Part shown: positions 11,900 through 23,800 of the stretch, one piece after another
How the letters are laid out: each line of letters opens with the position of its first letter
How positions within the stretch are numbered: position 1 is the stretch's first letter
Source: Tamarix chinensis
Taxonomy: Eukaryota > Streptophyta > Magnoliopsida > Caryophyllales > Tamaricaceae
Assembly: GCA_030549775.1 (NCBI GenBank)
Contig: CM060180.1
Location: 83,788,172-83,852,171, forward strand
Length of the DNA: 64,000 nucleotides
Direction of reading: 5' to 3'
The notes under the pieces: generated by a model
Databases searched by the model: none
What the model was told of the DNA's origin: nothing
The model's input: only the letters and a program-made list of their open reading frames with translations
Program-made: the position numbers and the translations under genes

Positions 11900-11947
11900 C
11901 CCTAGCGCCTCAGTGCGCCTTAAGCCTTTTCAAACACTGCTCTCGGT

Positions 11948-12845
11948 TCATAAGTTAGGATCTGAAGGCTTCAAATTCAGTTCTCAATTTCATTAAATAT
12001 TTATCTCTTTTTATAGTTTTATGGACAGATAGGCCAAACTATGGCCTTCAGATGGCAAGTATAAATGATAAAGTGTATTCAATCCTAAGATTATTGAAAC
12101 TAGAGTGAAAATCAAAAATAAAATAAAAAACTATCCTGTTGAAGTTTAGCTAGTTCATGTTCAAGTTGGAATCAGCGAGCATTGTTATGTTAATAGTATA
12201 TCTTTTTCAGGTAAGATGAGCTAAGATCTAGGATGATCATGGGATCAATAGAACTTAAAATAAAGAACTTAGGCATCATTGACTTTCCACTTAGTGTGTT
12301 AGTTTGTCTTCACTTTTGTCTAGAGCAGGAAGTGAAATGCCCAAGCGGAATAGCTATTGCCATTTAAGCAAATCAAAAAAAAAACACCCATGGGGGCTAA
12401 GATAACAGGACCAAGAAATTGAGAACGCTACAAGAAAGATTTAGCACCGAGGCCTAATAGCATGACAATTAGATACTTTCTTGAAGAAAACTGTTGAGTT
12501 TTAGATACAATGAGCTCTTCAAGCACCTTTATATAGGAGAGGGCTTGGATGAGACGTTCTAATGTACATAATAAATATGAAAATAATAAATCAAATACAT
12601 GAATTTAATAAATAAGAACATGAACCTAATAAAGAGAAACCTGAACATAAAAGTTCATGAACCTAAAAAGTTAATGTACCTAATAGTTCATGCATCAACT
12701 TATCTAATCCATGAATTTGCCATTATCAACTTGTGCATGGTTCTAAGTAAGGAATAATTGTGGCAATAATCAGTGAAGGACTGCTTTTAGACAAAGATGA
12801 GGTTGGTATTTGATAAACCCTTTGCACTAGATACCATAATGACAT
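11948..12845. other. Spacer between hAT and LINE, possible Copia remnant
   Basis: No exon was recognised. On the minus strand a TATATAAAGG word lies near 12535-12526, and ATGGTATCTAG near 12834-12824 resembles a tRNA-Met primer binding site. These may be remains of the 5' LTR and leader of the minus-strand Copia relic, but coding sequence is absent. Repeated GAACCT/AACATGAACCTAATA words occur at 12590-12700. Confidence 0.4.
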
Positions 12846-12860
12846 AAAAAGAACCTCTCA

Positions 12861-15504
12861 AGCATAATATTGCAGGTAGTCCATGTTTCAGGCTTGTTCA
12901 TAAGCTTAAGCTCCTCAAGCATAGATTGTGTGCTTTGAATGCCTCAAATGGCCATGTATCCTGTCGAGCTAATCAAGCTTGGGCTGAGTGGGAATCTGCT
13001 AGAAAACTTTTTGTCTGCAGACCCCACAAACCAGGAATGTATCAGTCATGAAAGGAAGACAGCTTTGGCCTGGTTCAGAAGAGCAAGAGATGAATAGAAT
13101 TTCTACCAGCAGAAAGCCAAAATTACACATATTAATCTGGGGGATCAGAATACTAAGTATTTTCTATTCCCTTGCCAAAGCTAGGAATCGGCAAAATTAT
13201 ATATATAGCCTGATGATGATTCAGTTATTTCTGGAGAGGAAAATATAGCTCTCTCCATCACTGCTTTCTATAAGGAGCTGCTTGGCCAAACTTGTTGGAC
13301 CATTCAGAGTATTGATGCTTCCATCTGCCAAGCTGGCCCTCTTTTGACTCATGAAAGCTCAAGCTATCTGTTACAAATTCCCATAGTTCAGGAGATCAAG
13401 AATGCAACATTTGAGATAGGGGACCTAAAAGCTCCAAGGCCTGATGGTTTTAATGCACTATTTTATAAGAAAGCTTGGTCCATCATAGGTGATGAAGTTT
13501 GTGAGGCTGTTCAACTTTTCTGGAAACCCAATTTTTAGTGAAGCAGATCAATCACACATCTATAACTCTCATTCCCCAAATCCCAGGTGCCTGCAGAATT
13601 AAAGATTTTTGTCCTATTGCATGCTGCAATGTCTTATACAAAATATTCTCCAAGGTTCTTGCTAACAAGCTGCAGAAAGTAGTCCATGAGATTGTGGACC
13701 GATCACAGGCTGCTTTTATCAAGGATAGGGCATTATATGAAAATATCCTCATGGCCTCTGAACTTCTTAAACATTACAGCAGGAAAAATATGAGTGCTAG
13801 AATGATGTTGAAGGTTGACTTATAGAAAGCCTATGATACCCTGGAGTGGGGTTTTCTCAAACAAGTCCTACTTGCTTTCCGATTTCCTTGGAAGTTTTTT
13901 GAAATGATAATCCAATGTGTATCTACTGTCCGGCTATCTATTAGCATCAATGGTTCTCTTACTTCCCCATTTTTAAGCAGAAGAGGATTACGTCAAGGCG
14001 ATCCTATTTCCCCTTACCTTTTTTTGCTATCTATGGAATATTTTCACAGAGCTTTAAAGCAGTTATGGGATAGAGTGGGTTTCAAAGGCCATCCTGGGTG
14101 TGGTGATATGAAGATCATTGATCTCACTTTTGCTGATGATCTTCTTCTTTTCTGTCGAGGAGATATGCTTTCTGCTACTCACCTTCATGAGGTTCTGCTA
14201 TATTTATCCTCCTGTTCTGGGTTGAAGATAAATCCAAGCAAAAGCTCTTTGTTTTGTTGCGGGGTGTCTGCTGAGATCAAAAACTCCTTGCAGGAGTTAT
14301 TTGCATGTGCTGACGGTATTTTCCCTTTTAGATACCTGGGGGTCCCTCTGGATAATGCTTATCTTGGCATTCATCACTATCAGGGACTGCTGGATAAACT
14401 TCTCTCTCAGGTGAAGCATTAGTCCAGTAAGCTGCTAAGCTATGCTGGGAGAGTACAGCTAATAAATTATGTTCTCATGGGTACCATTAGATTTCGGTCC
14501 CAAATCATTTCATTCCTTGCAGGAGTGGTCAAGTACATTGAGAGAATTTGTACGAAATTTCTATGGTCAGGCAATATGGAGCAGCATACTGCTTTGGTGC
14601 CCTGGAAGGAGGTATGTTTAGCCAAGCAAGAGGGAGGTCTAGGCATACATGATCTCTGCAGATGGAACTCAGCAGCAATGGGGAAATGGCTGTGGCATAT
14701 TGTTCACCACAAGGAGGGCTTATGGATAAAATGGGTCCATGGCTATTATATTAAGAATAGACCAGTCCATGAAGTTGGTGTAAAGATGAATCAATCATGG
14801 ATCTTCCGGTGTGTTTTGAAGCTTAGACCTCAATTTCTCACTGCAATTGTTAATGGTCATTGTGGTGTTGAGAAGTATCATATCCAAAAAGTCTATGACC
14901 TTATTCGTGTCAGGAATGAACCACAGGTTTGGTATGCTTTTGTTTGGAATCATGATGGCTTCCCTAGCCATAAATTTATTTCTTGGCTAGCTCTACGCAA
15001 TGCACTTCTCACTAGAGCAAGATTATCTCAGTGGATGCCTAACATTCAGAATCTATGTGGTATTTGTGGGGCACATGAGGAGTCTTTGAATCATTTATTT
15101 GTGCACTGTGAGTTTGCCAAGCTTTGTTGGCAATCTTTGTTTGGCTGGTTAGAGTTGCAATTCTATCCACAGGATTGGAAGAGCTTCATCAACATAATGG
15201 CTGGAAATGATGGTCGTAATTCTGCATATGATAGGCTTATTCGAGCCACAATTGCTGCTGGTATCTACTACATTTGGAAAGGCCGTAATCCAGCTGTTTT
15301 TAGATTACAAATTATCCTCCCTAGATTAGTGGTTAAAGATATTATTGGGAGGATACATACTAGATTAACCCTATGTGGTAGGAAAAGGATGTATAGGCAT
15401 ATTTTGTCCTACTTTGATCGCTGGGCTTAGACTTAAAGCACAGTTTTGAATTTGTATTTCTCTCTCATTTTGGTATATAAAACTCAATTATTTACCAAAA
15501 AAAA
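12861..15504 (+). mobile_element. 5'-truncated L1-type LINE with target duplication
   Basis: The element ends in a poly-A run (15497-15509) after ATTTACC. AAAAAGAACCTCTCA occurs at 12846-12860 and again ending at 15519, which gives a 15-base target duplication (the A bases are shared with the tail). The insertion lacks ORF1 and the endonuclease domain and begins within the linker before the reverse transcriptase. The direct repeats and tail show it arrived by target-primed reverse transcription and was truncated on arrival. Confidence 0.9.
12900..15430 (+). pseudogene. LINE reverse transcriptase with zinc-binding C-terminal domain, broken
   Basis: The frame from 13538 to 15430 is a plant L1 ORF2 C-terminal half. 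It contains SITLIPQIPGACRIKDFCPI, the region DRSQAAFIKDRALYENI, KAYDTLEWGF, RRGLRQGDPISPYLF, the active-site FADD (14129-14140, for the usual YADD), and a C-terminal zf-RVT domain with HKFISWLALRNALLTRARL and CGICGAHEESLNHLFVHC. Two in-frame stops (13823-13825 before KAYD, and 14420-14422 after SQVKH) and a frameshift near 13536 interrupt it. Upstream pieces (12900-13530) are in other frames. It cannot make a working enzyme but is only modestly decayed, which suggests a fairly recent insertion. Confidence 0.9.
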
Positions 15505-15519
15505 AAAAAGAACCTCTCA

Positions 15520-18496
15520 TAGACATGCAGCATTAAATATCTTTTTTCTAGGAGGGTGACCCAAGATCTTTCCACCTAATGATGTGGGAGCATCCACCTT
15601 TATTTCTAATTTTTGTTATAAAAAATATGATAATTTGTAATCACACATCAAGGGTCCTTTTTAAAAGCTGACTTTCGTTTGAGGAAGACTACATTATGAA
15701 TAATTGTCATCCTTGATGCAAGTAGGGTCCTTAAGCATCAAAACAAAACAAAACAACTCCAAGGCAGCCACCAAAATAGCAGCAAGAGTCCCACGTTTTG
15801 GCTACAGCAGCAGCAGCCAACTTTGGCTTGAAATGTCATATTTAGGGCAGATTGTAAAACCAACGTTGGCAGCAGCATTTTTGGAGTGTCATAGCCTTAA
15901 TCAAGGCTTGATATGGGGAGCATACATGTCACAAGATCACACATTAGACTAGATTAGTTTTCTTAAATTTGGAGGCCATAAAACCCTTGTCACTCTGAAA
16001 AATTAATTTAGCTATGTAACCAAGCCTTATTCAAACCATCACCTTTCCCAACTTCTAGATGGCTAAAATAAGGCTCAAAAATGGCTTACACTTTAAACCA
16101 AAAATGTAGCAGCTACAGCTGCCATTTCAGCTTGCCCAGTCAGCAAGTGGGGGGGGCACTTTTTAGGGCTATTGGGCAATTTGGGCAGCTTTTGGGCTGA
16201 TTGGGCACAGAAATTCAAGGCCAATTAGGACAGCAGAAGCAAATACAGAGTTGGTATGGATTTTTGGAAGGAAAACCAACTTTGATCAGCCCATGCTTGT
16301 AAGTTAAATCCGCCACAAGAAAGCCTATAAGTCTAGCTTTGCTTTTTGTAAGACAACCATGTCGATCTTTTAGTTCTAGCTAGTTAGCTTCTGAGACATT
16401 ATCAAGTCAGGTATATGGATAAGGAGGTGATGCGGGAGCATACACCCTCATGTTGATTTATGCTAGCAAAGATTGTGTTGGATTTTACTCCCTGTTATAC
16501 TCAATTTTAGCCATTAGTTTTCTTAAATTTGAAGATCATGAAACTCTTTTTACTTAGACTAATTAATCTAGCTAATTTTTGTAAGTCATGAAAGCCATGC
16601 AAGCATCAATCCAGCCACCACCTTTTGTCAACTTTAGGTGGCTCATCAAATGGCTCAAAATGGCTTACAAGCCACCCATGTAGTTCCAAAAAAATAAACA
16701 AAAAACCACAGCAATCGAGGTTGCGTTTTTGTCAAGTTCATGGAGCTTAAGTGGGCACAAAATTTCAAGGCATAAAGCAGCTCCTAATAATGTATTTGTG
16801 CATCAGAATTTTGGAAGAAAAACAGGCATAATTAAGCATGTGAGGCACGGAATTGTATAAACAGCAGCAGCTGCAGCAGGCAATGTGTTCAGCAGCTACA
16901 GCAGTAGCTGACAGCATTTTCAGTCCAGCCTTTTTTAGTGTTTTTTGGGAACAAAAATAAAGGGAAAAAGTCTATGGGACAGAAAATGCAGAGCAATACT
17001 GACTAAGGAAAAAAAATTAACTTTGATCTGATTATGGAAGAAAAATTAAAGTCTGAAAACAGATCATAATTGCACTTTTCAGGCCTGCAGAGTTTACTTT
17101 TTGCTTTTAGCCTTCCCATTTTCATTTTTAATGTTGTTTTAGCTCAAACATTAATGCTACTTTTTTTCTTTTTGATATTTTTAGCTAAGCTTAGCTTATG
17201 GTTACTCGTAAAACACCCCAAATCAGAGGGGCAAGCAGCATGAGTCCAAAATCAGGTTAGAAAAACCCATCAGACTTAATTGACCCATTGGTTAGAATTA
17301 AACTAGTTGAAGTTATTCTCTTTGACAACGAACTAGTTTGATTATTTAACACCTTTTTACTTTAGACCTAACACTGTCCTATAAAGTACTAGGCTCATGC
17401 ATTTCAAAGGGCAGAATTGATTTAGCTGTCATTTTCTCTCAAAGCATGAGATTGATCTGTTTTATTTTATTTTTTTACTCTTTTCTCTCCTCTTTACTTT
17501 TTTTGATTTTTCGGTAGAAAATGGCGCTAAACCACCATCTCCATCTCCTAGTAGAACCTAATTTGTTTCCCATATGCATCAGGAGGGCAGACTTTACGCT
17601 GAATTTTTGGCCTTAATTCCCATCATAGCTGCTCTTACTTTTGGTTAGATTTAAACTAGTTTGTTCAAGTATTATTAGACAAGTACTAGTTTGCTTAAGA
17701 ACCAAATCAGTCCCTAGTAAAGTTGGATTGTAAATAATCAAACACTCTTCTAAAAGTTTTAGGCTCATGCACTTTAAAGGGCTGACCTGATTTAGTGATG
17801 CATATTGCTCCTCTTTGACTAACAGCCATCATTCTCTTACACAAGAGAAGAGTTTGAGTTTTAACCTAAAAAAAGTCTCACAAACTTTATCTATGAATAT
17901 AAGCCTTAGGTAGTGTTAGTGAATGTTTCATCTTGGAGGTATCTAAACTTCAAATTATTTTCCTTTTTATTTTGATGGAAATGATCCTAAACCACCTTAA
18001 TTTAGCATGACACAATTTGTTTCCCATATGCATCACCTAGTACCATCTCCTTGGGAGCAAGACAAGGAAGAACCTACAAGCCCCAGCATGTCGATTATTT
18101 GATAAGAAAAAAATAACAGGTTTCTTATCAAGAAGTTCAAAGAGAACGTAGAAATTTTGATTTTATCTTTTGGAAAGGTAAAAGCTGGATAATGCTGTCT
18201 CAGATGTGGCCTCATATGTTGAAAATGTGCATTATAGATTGCTAAGATTTTCTTTCGCCACTAAATGGCTGCCCCTCTTACCAGCAACCTACATGAGAAT
18301 CCTTTATTATTCATAAATCCTTTCCGGAATTGAACATATGTCAAAAAAAATTACCAAAAAGAAGGAAGAGGTAAGATGTAATAGAAGCTAACAAATCTAA
18401 GACAGAAACGCCACTATGCAATTAAAATTATCATCTAAAGTTGTTGACAAAATTTATGATTCTTTCTATCAAATAGCAGCCATTGCGAAGAAGGTA
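15520..18496 (-). other. Probable intron 3 of the RWD gene: diverged direct repeats
   Basis: No exon was found. Segments recur at lower similarity: 15930-16110 with 16480-16690 (both contain ATTAGTTTTCTTAAATTTG, then the word ATGGCTTACA), 17270-17430 with 17640-17800 (both with TTAGGCTCATGCA or near variants), and 17511-17585 with 17965-18045 (both with TTGTTTCCCATATGCATCA). CAGCAGC-rich and AGCTACAGC words occur at 15805-16930. A weaker third relative of the last pair lies near 21078-21150. These look like old local duplications of an unidentified element. Confidence 0.55.
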
Positions 18497-18497
18497 C

Positions 18498-21400
18498 CTC
18501 ACAAAGTGCTATGAGCATCGAGCAAGAGGCAAGCTCATGAGCCCTGTCTTGTAAGCTAGCATCGAGATCTTGCAGTCGGTTTTTATCAAGACCCTTCGAT
18601 TGTGTAATATTTATTTGGGGCGGTTCATTGGGATACTGCAAAAGATAGCAGGCATCATAAATATTAAAGCAAACACAACACTTATGTTCAGACATATGGA
18701 AATGCATCTCGATATACTACCCAATGTAATCATAATACAGTTGTTGCTGATGTAAGAATTATTTGAGAAGCAAAGGACCAAAAATAGGCATTCACTAGTG
18801 TCGAGTATGATTCAGCAATTCAGCAGCCACTTAAACACCCTAACCAAAATGAACCCAAGCACTAAGCTAGCATGGTACTGTACAATATTTTACAGGTATG
18901 AACTTAAACTAGATTGATTAAAAGTTTAAAAATGCATGGAGATGACTACAAGTAACTCTTTTACTAGGATTCTACAGAAGTTTGAGAACCTTCCTCCCCT
19001 AGTTGAGTAGCTACACAAGTATGCAAGGGTAAGACTTTGAAATAGAATATGACTCACTAACTGCACCCTCCCAAGCAGTGTTTGAAAAGGCCTAAGGCGC
19101 ACCTAGGCAATAGGGGTCCTAGATCCTAGGCACAACGTGAGACGCCAAAATTACTCAAAAAAGCTAAACAAAACAGTGATTAAACGACTGCAGTTTTCTG
19201 AAAGAGTATACCATAACAAGAAAATACTTAGAGAAATAACAACCTATGAGTTTAATACTACCAATACTAGCAAGCTACTCAAAAATCTTCATCTTTTATA
19301 AGCACATCTTCATCCTCTAATGCATCTGAATCTAACCCATAGCCTTCATCATCATCATCCACTTCTTCTTCCTCTATTTCTTGTCTCGGCATATATCTTT
19401 GCGAGCTACTGTTGTTACCACCACTTACACCAGGCCTATGGCCTCTAGATCTTAGGTTAAACCTCTCTTCATCAAATCCAGCAGCAGCAATAGCAACGAT
19501 ACCCCAGTTCAAATTATCATCCTCAAAAACAATATCATTTTTAGCACCCTCTTCATCTAATGTTCTTCCAGTAAACCATTCATTACTTTCATCAATGTCC
19601 TTCAAAGAAATGGAATCAATCTTGTTCCTCAACTAATATCTCTCAATCGAAGTTGAAAGGTGCGTACCTCGGCACCTAGTGTGCCTTAGCCGCCTCACTT
19701 ATGCCTCACTATCCTCGCCTCACCCAGCACAAAAAAGCCCCCTACCCCTATCGCCTTGCACCTTAGGCACGCCTAAACAAACACTACTCACAAGGCCAAA
19801 ATGACAAAGACATTGCCATTTTAATCTTGCAATAAACTATAGAGGTTGACAAGATTTGAATTGTTCAATCATTCATATGCCTAGTCATGTCCCTCAAGCA
19901 AAAGGAAAACAAAATTGTCAATTCTCTACAACCATCCAAAAATAAGTTGCATACAATAATCAGATTGCCAATATATTTAACTAGCCACCAATAACTAGGC
20001 ATCAATAAGAGCCATGTGAGATAAAAGCTGGGTTTTAGGGGCGCCGGAGAGATCAAAATGAACAATTAAAATTTAGGTTAACTCTCCAAGATGAATATTA
20101 TTAAGCTATTACAAGCAAATGGGTTCCAGCCCTACTAAATGGTTAATAGGGTTTTTTTTATTAATAAGACCCATAAACCTACATTAATAGGCTATTAACT
20201 AAGACCTGTTGGTCAAAGGATTATTGAGGTTAACCCCCCACTATGGATTGTTGTGGGTAGTGTGTGCATTCAGTAGGTGGTGGTTGGTGGAAATGGTTAG
20301 GACTAGCTGGTCAAGGGATTGTTGAGGTTAACCCTCCACCATTGATTCTTATCAACTCAACTGTCTCACAAAGCATCTTCTTATCCAACCTATTTGATTC
20401 TTGCATCTTCAAATCTAACATGTTAGCACTGAATCTAATTCACTGAGATCAAATGGGCGGGTATAGGCCCAACCCATGATCAAGATCCATAACACAACTT
20501 GAAAAGACAAAGATAGATGTGAGGATCGTCAAGACATCTTGAAAAGCCACCAATAATTGTTCAATTTAATCTTTCATAATTAAGCTGAAAGTATGTGCAT
20601 AGTGTTGGTATCTTCCTCAAATGTGTTACATAAACAGTTAAACCATGTCTTATTCCCATTGAAATTTTCATGCTACTCCACTGATCCCATTCTTCTCACC
20701 CAAATTAGAATTCCACTTAAATGTGTTCTCTAATCTTTGTGAACAATCAATTCCTTAAATGAATTTTTTTCTTGAATCTGTGTGCACAAACACCATAGGC
20801 ATAAGATGACACATCATACAGACCTAACATATCTTGAGGCTTTGTAGTGATGTCAATTGTGGTAGTTCCTTAAGTTAGAGATAAACACATCTTTAGAACT
20901 TTCAAAACTATAAACAAACCTAACTCAGGTTTAGAGTTTTGCTTGTCTTCCTTAAAGATTATTCCTCTTCTTTACTCAAGTGTTTAAAACTTGATGGTGA
21001 TAGTAAATATTTGATCTTGAAAGGTGCTCATACATCAAATAAATTTCTTTCCCCATCTCTATCTCTATTTTTTTTTCTTTCGATGGTAATCCCCTAACTC
21101 CACCACAATTCTTTTAGTTTGACCCAAATGGTTCTCATATGCATCACAATATCCTATAGATTCTTCATGGTTATTACCCCAAAATAATAAAGAAAATGGA
21201 CAAAACGTTCTGAACTACAATACCTGTAACCCAGCAAATATCTGAACAGCAGCTTCAACAAACTGCAAAGAAGGAAAATGTGAATTTCATACACCAAACC
21301 AGAACTGGTGATAAGAATCATAAACAGGATTAGATTGACAAAGCGTCAAAGTGAAAGGCACTAATTCTGAAAGACACTTGTAAGACACCAACACATTAAG

Positions 21401-23800
21401 AAAGGGTGGAGCCAGTATAAAACCTAAAATATTCGAAACAGGGTATTGGCTAACAAGTGGTATACGATTTCCAGACTCCCAAGCCACCATGGGACTTAAT
21501 TATGTAATTATAATTCTTATAGAGACGATAGTGTAGAAATTATAGTGTGTAAAGCAGTGCTCATAATGAACACGAGGAAAAAATGCTGATCCTAGCTAGG
21601 CATGATAATAAATTTTACCCCCTCCAGAAGTCTTTTTAGCAATTTACAAAATATTTAATGAGGTAATAAATATACCCTTTGTTGGAAACCAACATGATAA
21701 TTTTTGCATAAAAGAAGGAAAAAAGGTAGGGGTAGTATTAACTTTTTCTAAAAATAACTTCCTTTTTAAAACAAAAATTCTGAGCTAAAAGGGCCTACTT
21801 TAATAAACAGATAAGAGTATTAATATTCACAAGATATATATGTTTTAGCATAATAATAAACATAGGGCATCAACTAGACTATCAGTAGGTCCAGTGTTAG
21901 TTTTATGGCACAAGAACAATCTGTAATGTTTTCCATTCCTTCCTCACCTCACTACCAGTGATAGCTTTTATTATTTCATTTTCGATTTCATCTCCCATAA
22001 TTTATTTCTCCTTTCAGTCTATGTTTTATTCTCTTGTAGACTTATATTTGACCACTGTATTCTCCCTTTATCCTTATTTTCTTCCTCGTTTTACTTGCAT
22101 TAAAATGTTACAACTTACAACATCAGTTGATTATCAAAAGACATGTAGTTTACTAATGAGCACGCTTGTCTTTCTTATATTATTCTCTCACTCACTATAA
22201 CAATTTCCAACTACTGCTAAGTTTGAAAGACTTGCATTTAACAAGACAACCAACAAGCTAATTTTATTTTGAGCAGGAGAGCAATGGAAATTTCTTACAA
22301 CAAAGATAACATAAAGAATATGCATTTTTTTAAAATAATAAAAATTAATAAATAAATAAAGATTTTATATGATTAGCCAAGACATTAGAGATGACACATT
22401 CCCAAACAATTGTGATCAAATATTAAATTAATTTTTGGCTTTTAAAGCAAAAGCCTACATCCAGTCCTATGTAAACTTGGATTTTCTAATGTCATTTTCA
22501 GAGTTGAAGAATGATGTTGATTGTTCTTGTCTCTATATTGAAGTTTGGGAATACCATAGAGCCAAAAACCTAGCCTTGTCTTTATTTTGAATGCTAAAAG
22601 CAAGATAAAGCACACCTCCCTAGCTTCATATGAAGAGGAATAAATCGATGATATTTTCAAAACTGGCAAAAAGCTCCAACCTAAATGTCTTTTCAACAAT
22701 GAAAATTACAGTTCGTGTAAAAATAAAAAGATCATAATATAATGCTATCCTCCAGAACATAAACATCAGAAATTAGCAAGGATGTCATCAAACCACTCCA
22801 AAAAGTATCAATGACATTTTGCAATTAAAGAAGATTGCTTAGATAAGGGATAGACGCCCTCCATAATAACTAGTGAAAAGAAAGCCAGGAAGGCTTCAAA
22901 GGAACAACCCATGAATACCAATAAGACCCTTATGAACTCAAAAGTCAACAAGAGCCTCAACAAAAGCAAGGGATGCATCAAAGAGGGGGACAACAACAAG
23001 TTACGCAAGTGATTCCAAAGGATACATGTACCACACCTGAATAAAGGCTTGAATCCATTGGAAGAACCAAAACCCATGTGCAACAAAAGTCATGACAATT
23101 GGATCAAAGAGCATGAATTCAAAGAATTGTGAATACTCGACATTAAATAGTGGGGAAACTCAACGACAGACCATGACCCTTCAAACCCTAGGCTGCCAGA
23201 GTATCATGCTTTATAAAGAGGAAGCCTAGTCATGAAATTGAAGGCATTGCAATCCTATCCGAGCTTCACCCAAAGGAAACACTAGTGTTCATCATAAAAC
23301 ATCTTCCTATTCAATAAAATAATAAAAAGGATTCATGTGTCCCTCACTCTCTGTACTTGTGTCCCATTTACTATTTTCCTTGTATTCAAATGCTCACAAA
23401 CACTAAGTAGGTTTGAATTTTAATGCAAGGTTGGTTAGGGCAAAGATTATAACGCCATCAACCGACACCATTAGCGTTGTGACAAAAGGTTAGGAATGAA
23501 GAAGAAAAGGGGAATTGCACAACCTAATTCCATAAAACATAGAAACATGCAATTGCATAAGACAATGATAATCATGCAAAAGTCGATTAATACATCAAGA
23601 AGGATTTATTTGCAGCAACTAGACGATAAATTTGTGAAAGATTAGTTATGATAGAAGATGACCTGCTGGGAAGATACATCGGCGGTTCGAGGCTTGACTC
23701 GGACCTCGATCTGAGGAGGATACGCGTTCAGAATTTTGCAGTCATCGCCATAGACAGCACGTAGCGCTTCTAATTCCATTGTAACTTCATCTTCCGCCAT
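18498..23800 (-). CDS. RWD-domain protein, RNF25-like E3 ligase N-terminal exons (23663-23800, 21224-21262, 18498-18635)
   Basis: Read on the minus strand, exon 1 starts with ATG at 23800 and gives 46 residues including MELEALRAVYGDDCKIL and VRVKPRTADVSSQQ. Exon 2 is 39 bases (FVEAAVQIFAGLQ). Exon 3 gives 46 residues beginning YPNEPPQINI and ending MLIALCE. All three are phase 0 and bordered by AG and GT. Together they form a complete RWD domain, including its YPxxPP turn. The order and sequence match plant homologues of the E3 ubiquitin ligase RNF25, in which RWD is followed by a RING finger. The RING exons were not seen down to position 1 and may lie beyond the window, across an intron swollen by mobile elements. 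If so the protein would help attach ubiquitin with an E2 partner. A truncated gene is the alternative. Introns 1 and 2 are 2400 and 2588 bases. Confidence 0.8.
19076..19786 (-). mobile_element. Short hAT derivative in intron 2 of the RWD gene
   Basis: This 711-base element starts CAGTGTTTGAAAAGGC and ends with the inverse of TAGTGTTTGTTTAGGC. It is flanked by CTCCCAAG (19068-19075) and CTCACAAG (19787-19794), an 8-base duplication with one mismatch. Subterminal AGGCG words match both ends of the hAT element at 9351-11939, in inverse orientation. It is an internally deleted copy that keeps only the tail of the transposase gene. Confidence 0.85.
19279..19632 (-). pseudogene. hAT transposase C-terminal tail
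   Basis: The 117-residue open frame carries DSISLKDIDESNEWFTG, then NLNWGIVAIAAAG and a strongly acidic end. This is the segment downstream of the dimerisation domain in plant BED-type hAT transposases. The catalytic and DNA-binding parts are absent, and a stop lies just upstream of the first methionine. It is a remnant of the parent element, not a separate gene. Confidence 0.7.
19795..21223 (-). other. Rest of intron 2, no feature recognised apart from a local duplication
   Basis: Intronic AT-rich sequence. A 100-base duplication is visible where TGGTCAAAGGATTATTGAGG (20210) recurs as TGGTCAAGGGATTGTTGAGG (20309), each followed by TTAACCC. No coding exon was found. Confidence 0.55.
21263..23662 (-). 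other. Intron 1 of the RWD gene, no further gene recognised
   Basis: AT-rich intron. I found no transposase, reverse transcriptase or exon in it. Open frames at 22442-22699 and 22808-23086 show no recognisable domain. The donor on the minus strand is CAG|GTCATC, weaker than consensus, and the acceptor is TTCTTTGCAG before exon 2. Confidence 0.6.

Larger units (their letters stand above)
9351..11939. mobile_element. hAT element with 8-base target duplication, containing a nested insertion
   Basis: The left end CAGTGTTTGAAAAAGC (9351) and the inverse of the right end CTTTTCAAACACTG (11926-11939) form the terminal inverted repeat. CTCTCGGT flanks both sides exactly (9343-9350 and 11940-11947), the 8-base duplication expected of hAT. 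Subterminal regions are full of GCGC/AGGCG words. Removing 10164-11899 plus one CCCTA leaves a right end that aligns base for base with the related element at 19076-19786, so the internal 1.7 kb is a later insertion. No transposase frame remains. The element sits inside or beside the Copia relic. Confidence 0.9.

Noticed and set aside
22808..23086. 92-codon minus-strand frame in intron 1
   Set aside because: It has no recognisable domain, lies inside the intron of the RWD gene and has no good splice context.
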